NCBI GenBank assembly: GCA_944362545.1
Contig: CALVTJ010000002.1
Span: 120,317 to 184,316, forward strand
DNA from: an uncultured Clostridia bacterium
GTDB taxonomy: Bacteria; Bacillota; Clostridia; Christensenellales; UBA1242
Length of the DNA: 64,000 bases
Direction of reading: 5' to 3'
Shown: in pieces, positions 46,601-54,617 of the stretch
How positions within the stretch are numbered: the stretch's first letter is position 1
How the letters are laid out: each line of letters starts with the position of its first letter
The notes under the pieces: model-generated
What the model was told of the DNA's origin: nothing
Databases searched by the model: none
The model's input: only the letters and a program-made list of their open reading frames with translations
Translations under genes and position numbers: made by a program

Positions 46601-49600
46601 AACGCAACTTAATTTTTCTAACGATACTTTAAGCTTCAATATCGGTGTCTATACTTATCCAACAACATCAACAAACAAAAATGTTAGGGTAGAATTTGTT
46701 CGCACAAACGGAAATCCATATGTAAATATGGTGACTTGGACAATTGACACATCGGAAAGTGATATAGGAATTTACACAATTGACTTGTCTTGTGAGGGTT
46801 TTTACAACCAATATCGTGACTCTATCACAACTATTGATGACTACTTGACAGGAAGGATTTATATTTATCCTGCCGAATGGGGTGATTCTTACTCATCCAT
46901 AAGTGCTGATTTGCATCCTATTGTGATTGATGTGCAATACCGCAATGGTTCGCGTGCAAATCCTTATCTTTTGGAGACCGTTGAAGATGTTTTAGGCATC
47001 AATGCAAATCAAACCACATTGAGAAGTCATTATGAAATCTCCACGGTTATTGATATGTCAACAGTGCAGAATTTTACACCTATTGGTATCTTGCGAGAAA
47101 ACGGCGAAAATGTGCTTTATGGATTTAGTGGTTCGATTGTCGGCACAAGTTCACAGGCGGCAATTACCAACATTGCAGTTTCTGCAAACAACTTTTCCGC
47201 TGTGGTCAATAAGACAATGGCAGGTGGAGATGTTGACATTTTATACACCGGTTTTATTGCACAACTCAACTCTGCATATAATCTTGATGCAAATGACCCA
47301 AACTCACTGCTCTTCACCCCGACCATTGAAAATGTGTCATTCTCTGGAGAATTTAATCTTGACTCATCTGTGATGACTTATGCCAGCATTTTGACTTCTG
47401 TCAACAATGGAAAACTTGTCAATGTTGGAGTGAGAGTTGGCAGTTCACAAATTAGCATGACTCAAAGTCAAACAGTTCTCTATTTTGGTGCTGTTTCTGC
47501 TGTAAATTATGGAACGATTTCACAGGACTTCACAAAATATGATGGCACAGGGTATGTTTTCAAAAATTATAACGACAAAACGCGTTATGAAGATGAAAAT
47601 GGCAATTATTATGTCGTTGATGACAACAATCAGCACATCTTGGTTGATAGTGAAAACTATGCAATTGATGAAAATGGCAATCGTTTGAAATTTGATGAAT
47701 ATGGCGAGCTCTTGTCCGAAAACAAAGATTACACCGGTCAAAACAGCAAGAATTTGGCATATTTTGAAGGGGTTGTCAACATAAATGCGGGGGCTTCAAA
47801 TGTTTATGCGGGGGGAATTGCCGGTGCCTCAAGCGGTGTTGTGCAGAGGATTTCTTCTTCAACTCTGAAGATGTATGGCTACTCGGCTTATTCGGCATAC
47901 ACTCTCATCACAATTTCAGGGACAAGCAGTTTTACCAATTTTGACAGGGTTTATGTGGGTGGTGCTGTGGGTGCCTTGACTTACAACTCCGGCTTCTCAA
48001 TCTTTAACGAAATTTTGGTCGACACCGGCACTCCAAGGTCGGGAAACACCGTTCAAAATCTTTTGGTAGGTGGAGAAATTGACACATCAGGCACAGTTGA
48101 CTATGATGATGCAGTCGGTGGAATTGTTGGGTTTGCTGACACACAAAACATATCTCAAATTGATGTCTTGCAAAACACATCGCGTGTCTTTTTGAGAGCA
48201 AATGAATATGTCGGCGGAATCATGGGATATGACACTTACAGTGTAAACTATAGTGTTTATACCAATTTTGGCACAGAAAATGTCATTGAAGCGGTGGATG
48301 ATGGGAGAAACAATTTCTACGCTTCCGCAATAATCAAGTTTAAAACTTTGACAGACTTGCCAGAGGACACAGATATTTCTAGACTTGCATTCTATGCTGT
48401 GGGAAATTCTACTCGCAACGCAAGAAATTACAGTCCTTTTGTCTTTGGGGCATATTCCTATCTTATAAGGAATCTGCTTTCTGTTGACAAAGACTATATT
48501 GTTATCACAAATTCTGCATCCGTAAATGATTATTTTGGTGATTACATCATCCTAAATACCACAACTGATGGTTCTTTGCATATTGATTCTTCTTATACAT
48601 TTACTTTCAAAGAAGTGGAACTCAACCTTGCGGAAAGTGAGTTTGCAATGTCACAGTTAGATGGAAATGATGTTGATGCTGGTGTTTACTTTATGTATTA
48701 TTTCTCTGTGGAGGGTAGAGTGGATGGTGGCAGTGACACAAATGCTCAGGATGCCATTGAAGATTTGAATTTTGTAAATCCAAACTCCAATTTCTATCCG
48801 TTTTCACTTGGGAACACAGATGTCAATATTTCCTCTTCAAGTTCAAACATTTTGTCCGTGGATGTAAACGGCAATTTGACCGTCAAAAGCACAGGACTTG
48901 CCACAATCACATTGAACAGCATTTTGAATGTGGTTAGATCTCGAGTTATTTATATCTATATTGTCAACTTCTTTGACAAGGATGTTTCATCTTCAATTTT
49001 CTATACTAGCCAAAACATCAATGGAGTTAATATCACAGATGACAGCATATTGAATATTTATGGCAATTCAAATACCAATGTTCACGTTGTGCCGACTTAT
49101 AATTTGACTTTGGGAGTGACTACAAATGGTGATGAATTTTATGTCACCAATGGCGGCGTATTGAATTTTAATAATGTCAATTACAATCTTTCAAAAAACA
49201 CTCAAATCAAAGTGACATCACCTGAAAAAATTGACTATGTTCCTACTCGTGACACAGCAGTTGTGGCGGGGAAAGAATATTTTGTATTTGATGAAGAAAG
49301 TGGAAGATATGTTTTGGTGGAAAATCCAACAGATGATGACATTGCGACATATTTTGAACAGGATTATTTCTCATCCGTGCAATTAAATGGGCAGACAATT
49401 ATCTTTTACAAAAATTCAAATGCCAATCCACAAGAGAATGATAGAGATAATTATTGTTTAACTCCGGTGCTTCAAGTGACAATTCAAATTGGAACAGAAA
49501 GATACACATTTGTCTATGAACTTGAAAATTCAAAAATTGATGTTGGTGTTTCTTACAGAGATGCAGCAACATCTATAAGAACTAATTCCACATATCATTC

Positions 49601-52600
49601 TATGCAAACTAACAACAATTTCTCTGACACTGTGACTGTTATTTCGACAAATGAAGAAGAACTTGTGTTCTATCAAATTTTCAATTCAAATGGGGAACTT
49701 GTGCAAGACAGACTGCCTGCAGATTTGACACAATTTGATACGGCACAAAACAGAGAAAATGCTTGGCTTGATTATATTAACACCATGCACAGAGATGATT
49801 TGTTCAATCTCCGCCTATCGCGAATTGGAGGGAATGTTTTTGACCTTGATTGTCAAATCTACACAGCGGGAGACAAGTTCTTGAACAGATTTGAAGAGAA
49901 CATATATGGAGAATATACCGTTCATCTTTATTGCAGTGAACTTGAAACTGGTGTTTCATATTCTTTTAAAATTTTGCTTGATGAAGCGGAAGTAAATTAT
50001 ATCAGCATAAACAACTATTCAAACTTCAACGATGTTTCTGTGCCGGATGAGATTGTTGTTCCTTCTCAACGCGGAATGTTGGAAATTACTGTTGACCCTG
50101 TTGAAGCGGTGTTTGATGAATTTGTTATTTCAAACAATGGACTAAACTATCAAGAGGGTGCTACGGAAGCGACATTTACATTTGCCTACGAAAAGATAAA
50201 TGCGGATGCAAGCAAAGAGTTTGTGCTTGCTCAAAACTTTGGGCGTTATGAAAATGGTAAACTTCATTTCACATATCAAGAGATGACAGAATTTTTCGCA
50301 CAACTCAATCAAAACTTTGAAAATTTGGGTGAAAATTCATCGGTGGCATACACCGGCAAAGTTTACATTTCCTATTATATGCCATCATATAATGTGGATG
50401 ATGAGGTGGCTGTTGGCTTTGATGTCAATGTCACATATGGCAATGAAGGTCAACTTTCAATGCCTTCGACAATTTTGCTTCAAACTCATCTTGGCAGTTT
50501 TGCACAACTTACCTTTGCAAACAAAGAAGAGGTTAATGGGGCTTATTTTGTGGCACGCGGATTGTCTTATCAGATGAACCTTGATTATTACGGTTTCAGT
50601 GAGGATCAAATTGAAATTTCTTCCACAAACAGTTTTGTTGCAAATGTGGAGAAGGTCGGCGATGTTTATATGCTGAATGTGACATCCGAAAGCATAAATT
50701 ACACAGGTGATGTTGGATATATGGTTCAAATAACAACTGTGGCAACAAAGACTGTGGATAATGTGCTTGTGACTGCAACCGACACATTGACAATTTATGT
50801 CATGGAATATGTGATGAATTACTCATATGTGCCTGGTGTCAATGAGGATATTGTTTTGGGCATGGAAGATGGAGTAATTTCAGATGCAATTGGTAATCCT
50901 TACACTCTTCAATTCAATATTCGTGCATTTTTGGAATATGACCAGACAAATGCTGTTGTAAACACAGAAGTTGAAAATTTCATCAACAGTATGACAAGCA
51001 ACATCACATGGACTGTTTATCTAAATGACCAACCAACTGTACTAGAACAAGGCAAAGAAATAAGGACTGATTTCTATGCAATTTCATCGTTTGTTGTCAC
51101 GCCACTTCGCATTTACGAGGCAGAAAGCGATATTTATTACTTCTCGGCAAGTGCAAATTACACTATAAGAAATGGCATTTATGCATACAGTGAAATTGCA
51201 ACAAACGCCTATCCGATTTATACAGAATTTTCCTTTGATGTTCATCAACAAAGCACAGAAGACAGTCCAATTCCTGTGGAAGATTATGATGACTTTTTGG
51301 ATATGCAGGATGGAGAATGGTATATTTTGCTTAACAACATCGTCATTCCAAGCACAGAATATGCCGAGAGCAATGGAATCGATCAATTTGTGCCAATTGA
51401 CAGTCAAATTGCCGGACTTGATGGAAATGGTTATCAGTTGCAGATGAGCGGAACTTACACCGTTTCAGGAGCAAGTTCGTTTGGTATTTTTGAGAGTGTG
51501 GCAGATGACACAATATTGCAAAATATCTCAATTGCTTTGACAAGCGATGTTGTGATTAGAATTGATTCAACAACATTTAGCGTTGGACTTTTGACACCAC
51601 AAAACAATGGAATTATCACAAATTGTGAAGTGTTTGGCGTAATGGGTGATGAAGGTTTGTCTGTGGTTTGTCTTTCAAGTGCAACGAACTCTTATGTAGC
51701 CGGTCTTGTGGCTAATAATACGGGCTACATCACAAATTCTCGCTCAAAAATCAATATTTTTAGCAATGTCAACCTTTCTGGTTTTGTTGGACAAAACAGT
51801 GGAATAATCGCAAGTTCTTATTATTCAGAGGCATCACTTTTGAATGAAACAAACACCACAAGTGAATATACCGCAGGGTTTGTCATTGAAAACAGCGGAG
51901 AGATTTACACATCATATGTCAGCGGGAGAATGTCTAACAACAGAATGTTTTATGACCAAGAGGACAACACAATCCAATCTAGCAACAACATCTCCGGCTT
52001 TGTTTACACAAACAGTGGGAGTGTTCAAGATTGTTATTCAAATATTCAACTCAGACAGAGTGGTGCATTCGCATCCGGATTTGTCTTTGAAAACGCAGGA
52101 CTTATCGAAAGATGTTTCTCAACAAGCGTTTTGGAAAGTGAACAAACTTCAAACTATGGTTTTGCAAGATATAACAATGTCACAGAAGATGCGGGCAATG
52201 GAATTTATGACTGTTATTACCTTGAGGACAGTGACATCAACAATGGTGGTGAGATTAGAAGTGACCTTGACAGTGTCAATGTAAGCATCGGTCAAATTGT
52301 GCTCAATCAGTTTACCGAAATTACACCTCTTACCTATGATGAGTTTGGTGAAGATTATTTGGATGAATATTTCTCATCTTATGTCGTTGCTCAGGGCAGA
52401 GATATAAATTCTGTGTGGTTCTTCAACACAGACTCACAAAACCTGTCAAACTTCAATGGCTCTATCTTTAATGTTGGAAGAATTGAACTTGTTGCTCCAA
52501 ACATTGTGGCAGATTCTCAAAGACAACTGGAAAGGATTGAAACAGTTGTAGATGAGGCAACCGGAGCAACTTCGGCAAGATATATCTATTCTTACACTAC

Positions 52601-54317
52601 GACAAGCTCTCCACTTGGAAGTGTTTATAATCCAATTCTTATCAGTGATGCTGAGACAATGGAAAATTATGTCCTGCAAGAAAACAACAATGCAAATTAC
52701 AATTACAGTTATTACAGACTTATTGCAGATATTGATTATGGCGATTATATCTATAACAGTTCCATTTTCAGGACACGCTTTATGGGCTATCTTGAAGGGA
52801 ACTTCATGACCATCTCCGGAATGAGTTTGGTTTCAAGCGAATCAATGTCTTCTGCTGGTTTGTTTGCTCAGGTTGGAAGCAGTTCTATTCTTGACGCTGT
52901 AGGAACAGTTATGAACTTCACATTTGTTCCACAGGCAGTGTCATTTGCAAATACCAATGTTGTTGGTGCTCTTGCTGGAATTGTTGACAATGGCAAAATC
53001 TATAATGTCACTCTTGACAGAGATTCTTCCTCTCAAATAATTGTGGTCGGAAACAACATTGTCGGCGGTGCAGTTGGTTTGACACTTGGAAGATATGATA
53101 TTCAAGATCTATATTCAAATTACAGCGCCAAGGCCAGACATCAATCTGTGGCTGGAGAAAATAATTTCAACTTAAATGTGCCTGAATATTCGGCTTATTC
53201 ATTTGCAGGTTCGTTGATTGGTGCGGCAAGTGGAATGGGAGATATTTACAACACTGTCACTGACCAAGTTGTCTCCGTTTTGGGTGACAAGGCAGGACTT
53301 GTGTTTGGTTTGATTGATGAAAATGCCAATGTTTCAAAGGTATTGATTGAAATGCAAGATGGTATGATGGTCAATGCGTATTCTTATGGCGGACTTGTGG
53401 TTGGAGAATCAAAAGGACAAGTCAGTGATGTCCAAATAGTTGGCACAGAAAGTGCGTTTACCGAATTTAGGAAGATTCCTTCTATGCCAATCGCACTTGG
53501 CGGATATGCTGGACTTGTCAATGGCGGAAGAATCTCTGATCTTGAGATGACTCAGTCGATTTCTATCAGTACACAAAGCGCAAACACAGGTGTTTCATAT
53601 CTGGGTGGTGTTGCCGGAATGTTGAGTAGTTCTACCACACTTTCAAACATCACTGTTTCGGCAGAACTTACAGGATTTGCCTATGTCGGTGGTGTTGTTG
53701 GGGCACTCAGTTTGCAGTCGAGTGTGGCTTACTTTGAGAATCTTGACATCAATGTGACTGCAAATGTTATCGGCCACCGAATGCAAGAAGTGGGTATTGG
53801 TGGTGTTGTTGGAATTTCTGATGAAAGTTCCGTTGTTGATATCACAAGCACGATTATTGATAGTGTTGATGAAGATGGTGCAAACATTTATAGACATAAT
53901 CAAATCAATCTTGTTGCAAATGCCAATGTCTATATATATGGGACAGAATTGCACATCTATGTTGGTGGAATTGTTGGATCTAATATTAGTTTGGCGACTC
54001 ACGCGGTGTCATGGACAGACATGAGTGTGACAAGCGGAGCAGAAGGTATTGTGGCAAATGATATGTCAAATCCATCGGAACTTGCCACAACAAGTGCATT
54101 TGTGACAATAACAGAGGAGGATGAAAATCCAACCCTTCAGATTGAACGAATTGATGGTTATCAAACAATTTATGCGACAGCAATCAGTGTGGACAACGTG
54201 AGATATTATTGCAATGTGTCCTTTACCACTGCAAGACCGGAGGAAGGTTCGGAATCGACAATGACTTTGAGACTGAATCTTTACGGCAGTCCATACATTC
54301 CATCAGATGAAGATTAG
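43629..54317 (+). CDS. Giant modular surface lipoprotein 2 (3562 aa)
   Basis: A 10.7-kb frame from ATG 43629, with AAAGGAAA upstream. The signal peptide ends in lipobox FVGC (lipidated Cys28). Residues ~30-1100 are Ig-like beta domains (early motif SIELDVGESEDITFTI). Beta-helix modules start near 1110 (ANPYLLETVEDVLGI), 2547 (VEDYDDFLDMQDGEWYIL, then GLDGNGYQL) and 3001 (NPILISDAETMENYVL), followed by GGIVG/GGAVG turns of GLUG type. Acidic repeats near 1320-1370 (DENGNYYVVDDNNQ, DENGNRLKFDEYG) could bind calcium. A BIG2-like domain lies near 1743. A motif near 1870 (TAVVAGKEYFVFDEESGRY) resembles a repeat seen in gut phage and bacterial surface proteins. The C-terminus is acidic (SPYIPSDED), with no cell-wall anchor. 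It has the same design as the 6606-aa protein. It lies directly behind the VirB4-like gene. Confidence 0.85.
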   Translation: MTKVFRNIFISLIGVFAFLFAGFFFVGCGVDYSKISLTCDKPSIELDVGESEDITFTIEGFQRGFSNQVQVNPRADGQTAVFEVSQPFYVGNNQIRVTVTGLAGGHGQLQVVTLEGRKECVVDVRIQQYSHSVEYNNNIAYVSNKTSFVPSSDLFTFDNNTTYTDLSYYYLQVRQDINFNTYTLSSLDLESGNAIFSNGVNTLDANITQFDEAILKNQEDGNHLMLSLDGQLTEVDLSSQFTFLAVYNYSVDNPSYENIVYDVASVYVLPDIDVNVTGGYVDINTGAVDFQPLDSDEIVIVPNNTNMLQFLLRVQMNDAISGSPLKLLKTQSNEFVDVDFYDYIEETEPEGTVFYLKISQNSQVQTSTNVSLEIFYDIAQEIDDESVNVKKDFRVNIEVAPTALTVNGTSEPERFVLYNYYRFPEFGWNEILVDVISGYATSPNYEGVYFTFDDTYLDLIYNNTTVVSGDSRLYTDLSTPFYIRGKYGTHQIADLVVTVHLKSDILQNADELTLDLHCRIIAGATAVSVSENYDEPYFYLDYDAGTVDFDGQIYADQAFQSVSYRFLSGVDVLQITSNQTQPYTQIDNRYYLNLSLTPRLAGVGIYRIYLDNGMPIELTFNVTRTLKPETTSIQLTNEGNEAVTEATYSTSDHGEFQDTLNIEILNPSSQTDISFGNVAQLTITANVNADSITYVPNMGGYVTVARINNVYRISTLANGQVQITFTLSGIEVYDFRTTATELELYVNVSSYSLVDEFYMRNGDNYALNNIVYYGSGNLQDSDESVTLTPVVNNVNSYNFYKYYFRQDAFVDIFANALESNEEGRYTYDILDDQVYSELVFSRYNASFIYFYAQVIYSQNGNNTYSTVPTVTEVTVTRSQIVDGRPQREEKVIMLVLNDGLMFYADDFEYVDIDAGGAVSATYTVDFSNIFSIDVYGSFDMENFTYTNNYQAIYNLSLNANLRQRNSTKRYDCRIQSSLYQSVESISLATSLTQLNFSNDTLSFNIGVYTYPTTSTNKNVRVEFVRTNGNPYVNMVTWTIDTSESDIGIYTIDLSCEGFYNQYRDSITTIDDYLTGRIYIYPAEWGDSYSSISADLHPIVIDVQYRNGSRANPYLLETVEDVLGINANQTTLRSHYEISTVIDMSTVQNFTPIGILRENGENVLYGFSGSIVGTSSQAAITNIAVSANNFSAVVNKTMAGGDVDILYTGFIAQLNSAYNLDANDPNSLLFTPTIENVSFSGEFNLDSSVMTYASILTSVNNGKLVNVGVRVGSSQISMTQSQTVLYFGAVSAVNYGTISQDFTKYDGTGYVFKNYNDKTRYEDENGNYYVVDDNNQHILVDSENYAIDENGNRLKFDEYGELLSENKDYTGQNSKNLAYFEGVVNINAGASNVYAGGIAGASSGVVQRISSSTLKMYGYSAYSAYTLITISGTSSFTNFDRVYVGGAVGALTYNSGFSIFNEILVDTGTPRSGNTVQNLLVGGEIDTSGTVDYDDAVGGIVGFADTQNISQIDVLQNTSRVFLRANEYVGGIMGYDTYSVNYSVYTNFGTENVIEAVDDGRNNFYASAIIKFKTLTDLPEDTDISRLAFYAVGNSTRNARNYSPFVFGAYSYLIRNLLSVDKDYIVITNSASVNDYFGDYIILNTTTDGSLHIDSSYTFTFKEVELNLAESEFAMSQLDGNDVDAGVYFMYYFSVEGRVDGGSDTNAQDAIEDLNFVNPNSNFYPFSLGNTDVNISSSSSNILSVDVNGNLTVKSTGLATITLNSILNVVRSRVIYIYIVNFFDKDVSSSIFYTSQNINGVNITDDSILNIYGNSNTNVHVVPTYNLTLGVTTNGDEFYVTNGGVLNFNNVNYNLSKNTQIKVTSPEKIDYVPTRDTAVVAGKEYFVFDEESGRYVLVENPTDDDIATYFEQDYFSSVQLNGQTIIFYKNSNANPQENDRDNYCLTPVLQVTIQIGTERYTFVYELENSKIDVGVSYRDAATSIRTNSTYHSMQTNNNFSDTVTVISTNEEELVFYQIFNSNGELVQDRLPADLTQFDTAQNRENAWLDYINTMHRDDLFNLRLSRIGGNVFDLDCQIYTAGDKFLNRFEENIYGEYTVHLYCSELETGVSYSFKILLDEAEVNYISINNYSNFNDVSVPDEIVVPSQRGMLEITVDPVEAVFDEFVISNNGLNYQEGATEATFTFAYEKINADASKEFVLAQNFGRYENGKLHFTYQEMTEFFAQLNQNFENLGENSSVAYTGKVYISYYMPSYNVDDEVAVGFDVNVTYGNEGQLSMPSTILLQTHLGSFAQLTFANKEEVNGAYFVARGLSYQMNLDYYGFSEDQIEISSTNSFVANVEKVGDVYMLNVTSESINYTGDVGYMVQITTVATKTVDNVLVTATDTLTIYVMEYVMNYSYVPGVNEDIVLGMEDGVISDAIGNPYTLQFNIRAFLEYDQTNAVVNTEVENFINSMTSNITWTVYLNDQPTVLEQGKEIRTDFYAISSFVVTPLRIYEAESDIYYFSASANYTIRNGIYAYSEIATNAYPIYTEFSFDVHQQSTEDSPIPVEDYDDFLDMQDGEWYILLNNIVIPSTEYAESNGIDQFVPIDSQIAGLDGNGYQLQMSGTYTVSGASSFGIFESVADDTILQNISIALTSDVVIRIDSTTFSVGLLTPQNNGIITNCEVFGVMGDEGLSVVCLSSATNSYVAGLVANNTGYITNSRSKINIFSNVNLSGFVGQNSGIIASSYYSEASLLNETNTTSEYTAGFVIENSGEIYTSYVSGRMSNNRMFYDQEDNTIQSSNNISGFVYTNSGSVQDCYSNIQLRQSGAFASGFVFENAGLIERCFSTSVLESEQTSNYGFARYNNVTEDAGNGIYDCYYLEDSDINNGGEIRSDLDSVNVSIGQIVLNQFTEITPLTYDEFGEDYLDEYFSSYVVAQGRDINSVWFFNTDSQNLSNFNGSIFNVGRIELVAPNIVADSQRQLERIETVVDEATGATSARYIYSYTTTSSPLGSVYNPILISDAETMENYVLQENNNANYNYSYYRLIADIDYGDYIYNSSIFRTRFMGYLEGNFMTISGMSLVSSESMSSAGLFAQVGSSSILDAVGTVMNFTFVPQAVSFANTNVVGALAGIVDNGKIYNVTLDRDSSSQIIVVGNNIVGGAVGLTLGRYDIQDLYSNYSAKARHQSVAGENNFNLNVPEYSAYSFAGSLIGAASGMGDIYNTVTDQVVSVLGDKAGLVFGLIDENANVSKVLIEMQDGMMVNAYSYGGLVVGESKGQVSDVQIVGTESAFTEFRKIPSMPIALGGYAGLVNGGRISDLEMTQSISISTQSANTGVSYLGGVAGMLSSSTTLSNITVSAELTGFAYVGGVVGALSLQSSVAYFENLDINVTANVIGHRMQEVGIGGVVGISDESSVVDITSTIIDSVDEDGANIYRHNQINLVANANVYIYGTELHIYVGGIVGSNISLATHAVSWTDMSVTSGAEGIVANDMSNPSELATTSAFVTITEEDENPTLQIERIDGYQTIYATAISVDNVRYYCNVSFTTARPEEGSESTMTLRLNLYGSPYIPSDED

Positions 54318-54320
54318 TAG

Positions 54321-54360
54321 CAAGAGAAGAAGGTTTGGATAGGCTTTCTTCTCTTGTTTT
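54321..54360 (+). terminator. Rho-independent terminator after giant gene 2
   Basis: CAAGAGAAGAA (54321-54331) pairs with TTCTTCTCTTG (54346-54356), followed by TTTT. Confidence 0.85.
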
Positions 54361-54389
54361 GAAAATTTAAATTTTCCTAATGAAAAAAC

Positions 54390-54419
54390 TTGATTAAATT
54401 TTGCGTAATGTGCTATAAT
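54390..54419 (+). promoter_or_regulatory. Upstream rpoB promoter (P1)
   Basis: TTGATT (54390-54395), an 18-bp spacer and extended -10 TGCTATAAT (54411-54419). Confidence 0.65.
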
Positions 54420-54469
54420 TTGATTAAATAAAAAATTGCGGTATTTTTGAAAAAATTTCTAAAAATATG

Positions 54470-54498
54470 TTGACTTTTTGACGATTGATTGGTATAAT
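54470..54498 (+). promoter_or_regulatory. Downstream rpoB promoter (P2)
   Basis: TTGACT (54470-54475), a 17-bp spacer and extended -10 TGGTATAAT (54490-54498). The predicted start near 54505 gives a leader of about 113 nt. Confidence 0.75.
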
Positions 54499-54553
54499 AA
54501 ATTGGTTAGTTGGCGTAATGTTGAAGAAATTTTACCATTTTTAACTTAAAATG

Positions 54554-54600
54554 AAGGGATTATGGAGGTTTTTTGCCCCCAAGTTCCTTTTTTTAATTTT
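54554..54600 (+). promoter_or_regulatory. Attenuator-like hairpin in the rpoB leader
   Basis: AAGGGA (54554-54559) pairs with the strand starting TCCTT (54585-54590), and GGAGG (54564-54568) with CCCCC (54576-54580) with one mismatch. A run of T (54588-54594) follows. It sits between P2 and the ribosome binding site of rpoB. Confidence 0.45.
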
Positions 54601-54617
54601 ATGAGGAGTGTAGTATT

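Larger units (their letters stand above)
54318..54617 (+). other. Intergenic region between giant gene 2 and rpoB
   Basis: 300 bases holding the giant-gene terminator, two tandem promoters and a long rpoB leader with a terminator-like hairpin (each listed separately). I see no open frame of note. The usual rplJ-rplL genes that precede rpoB in many Firmicutes are absent. Confidence 0.7.
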
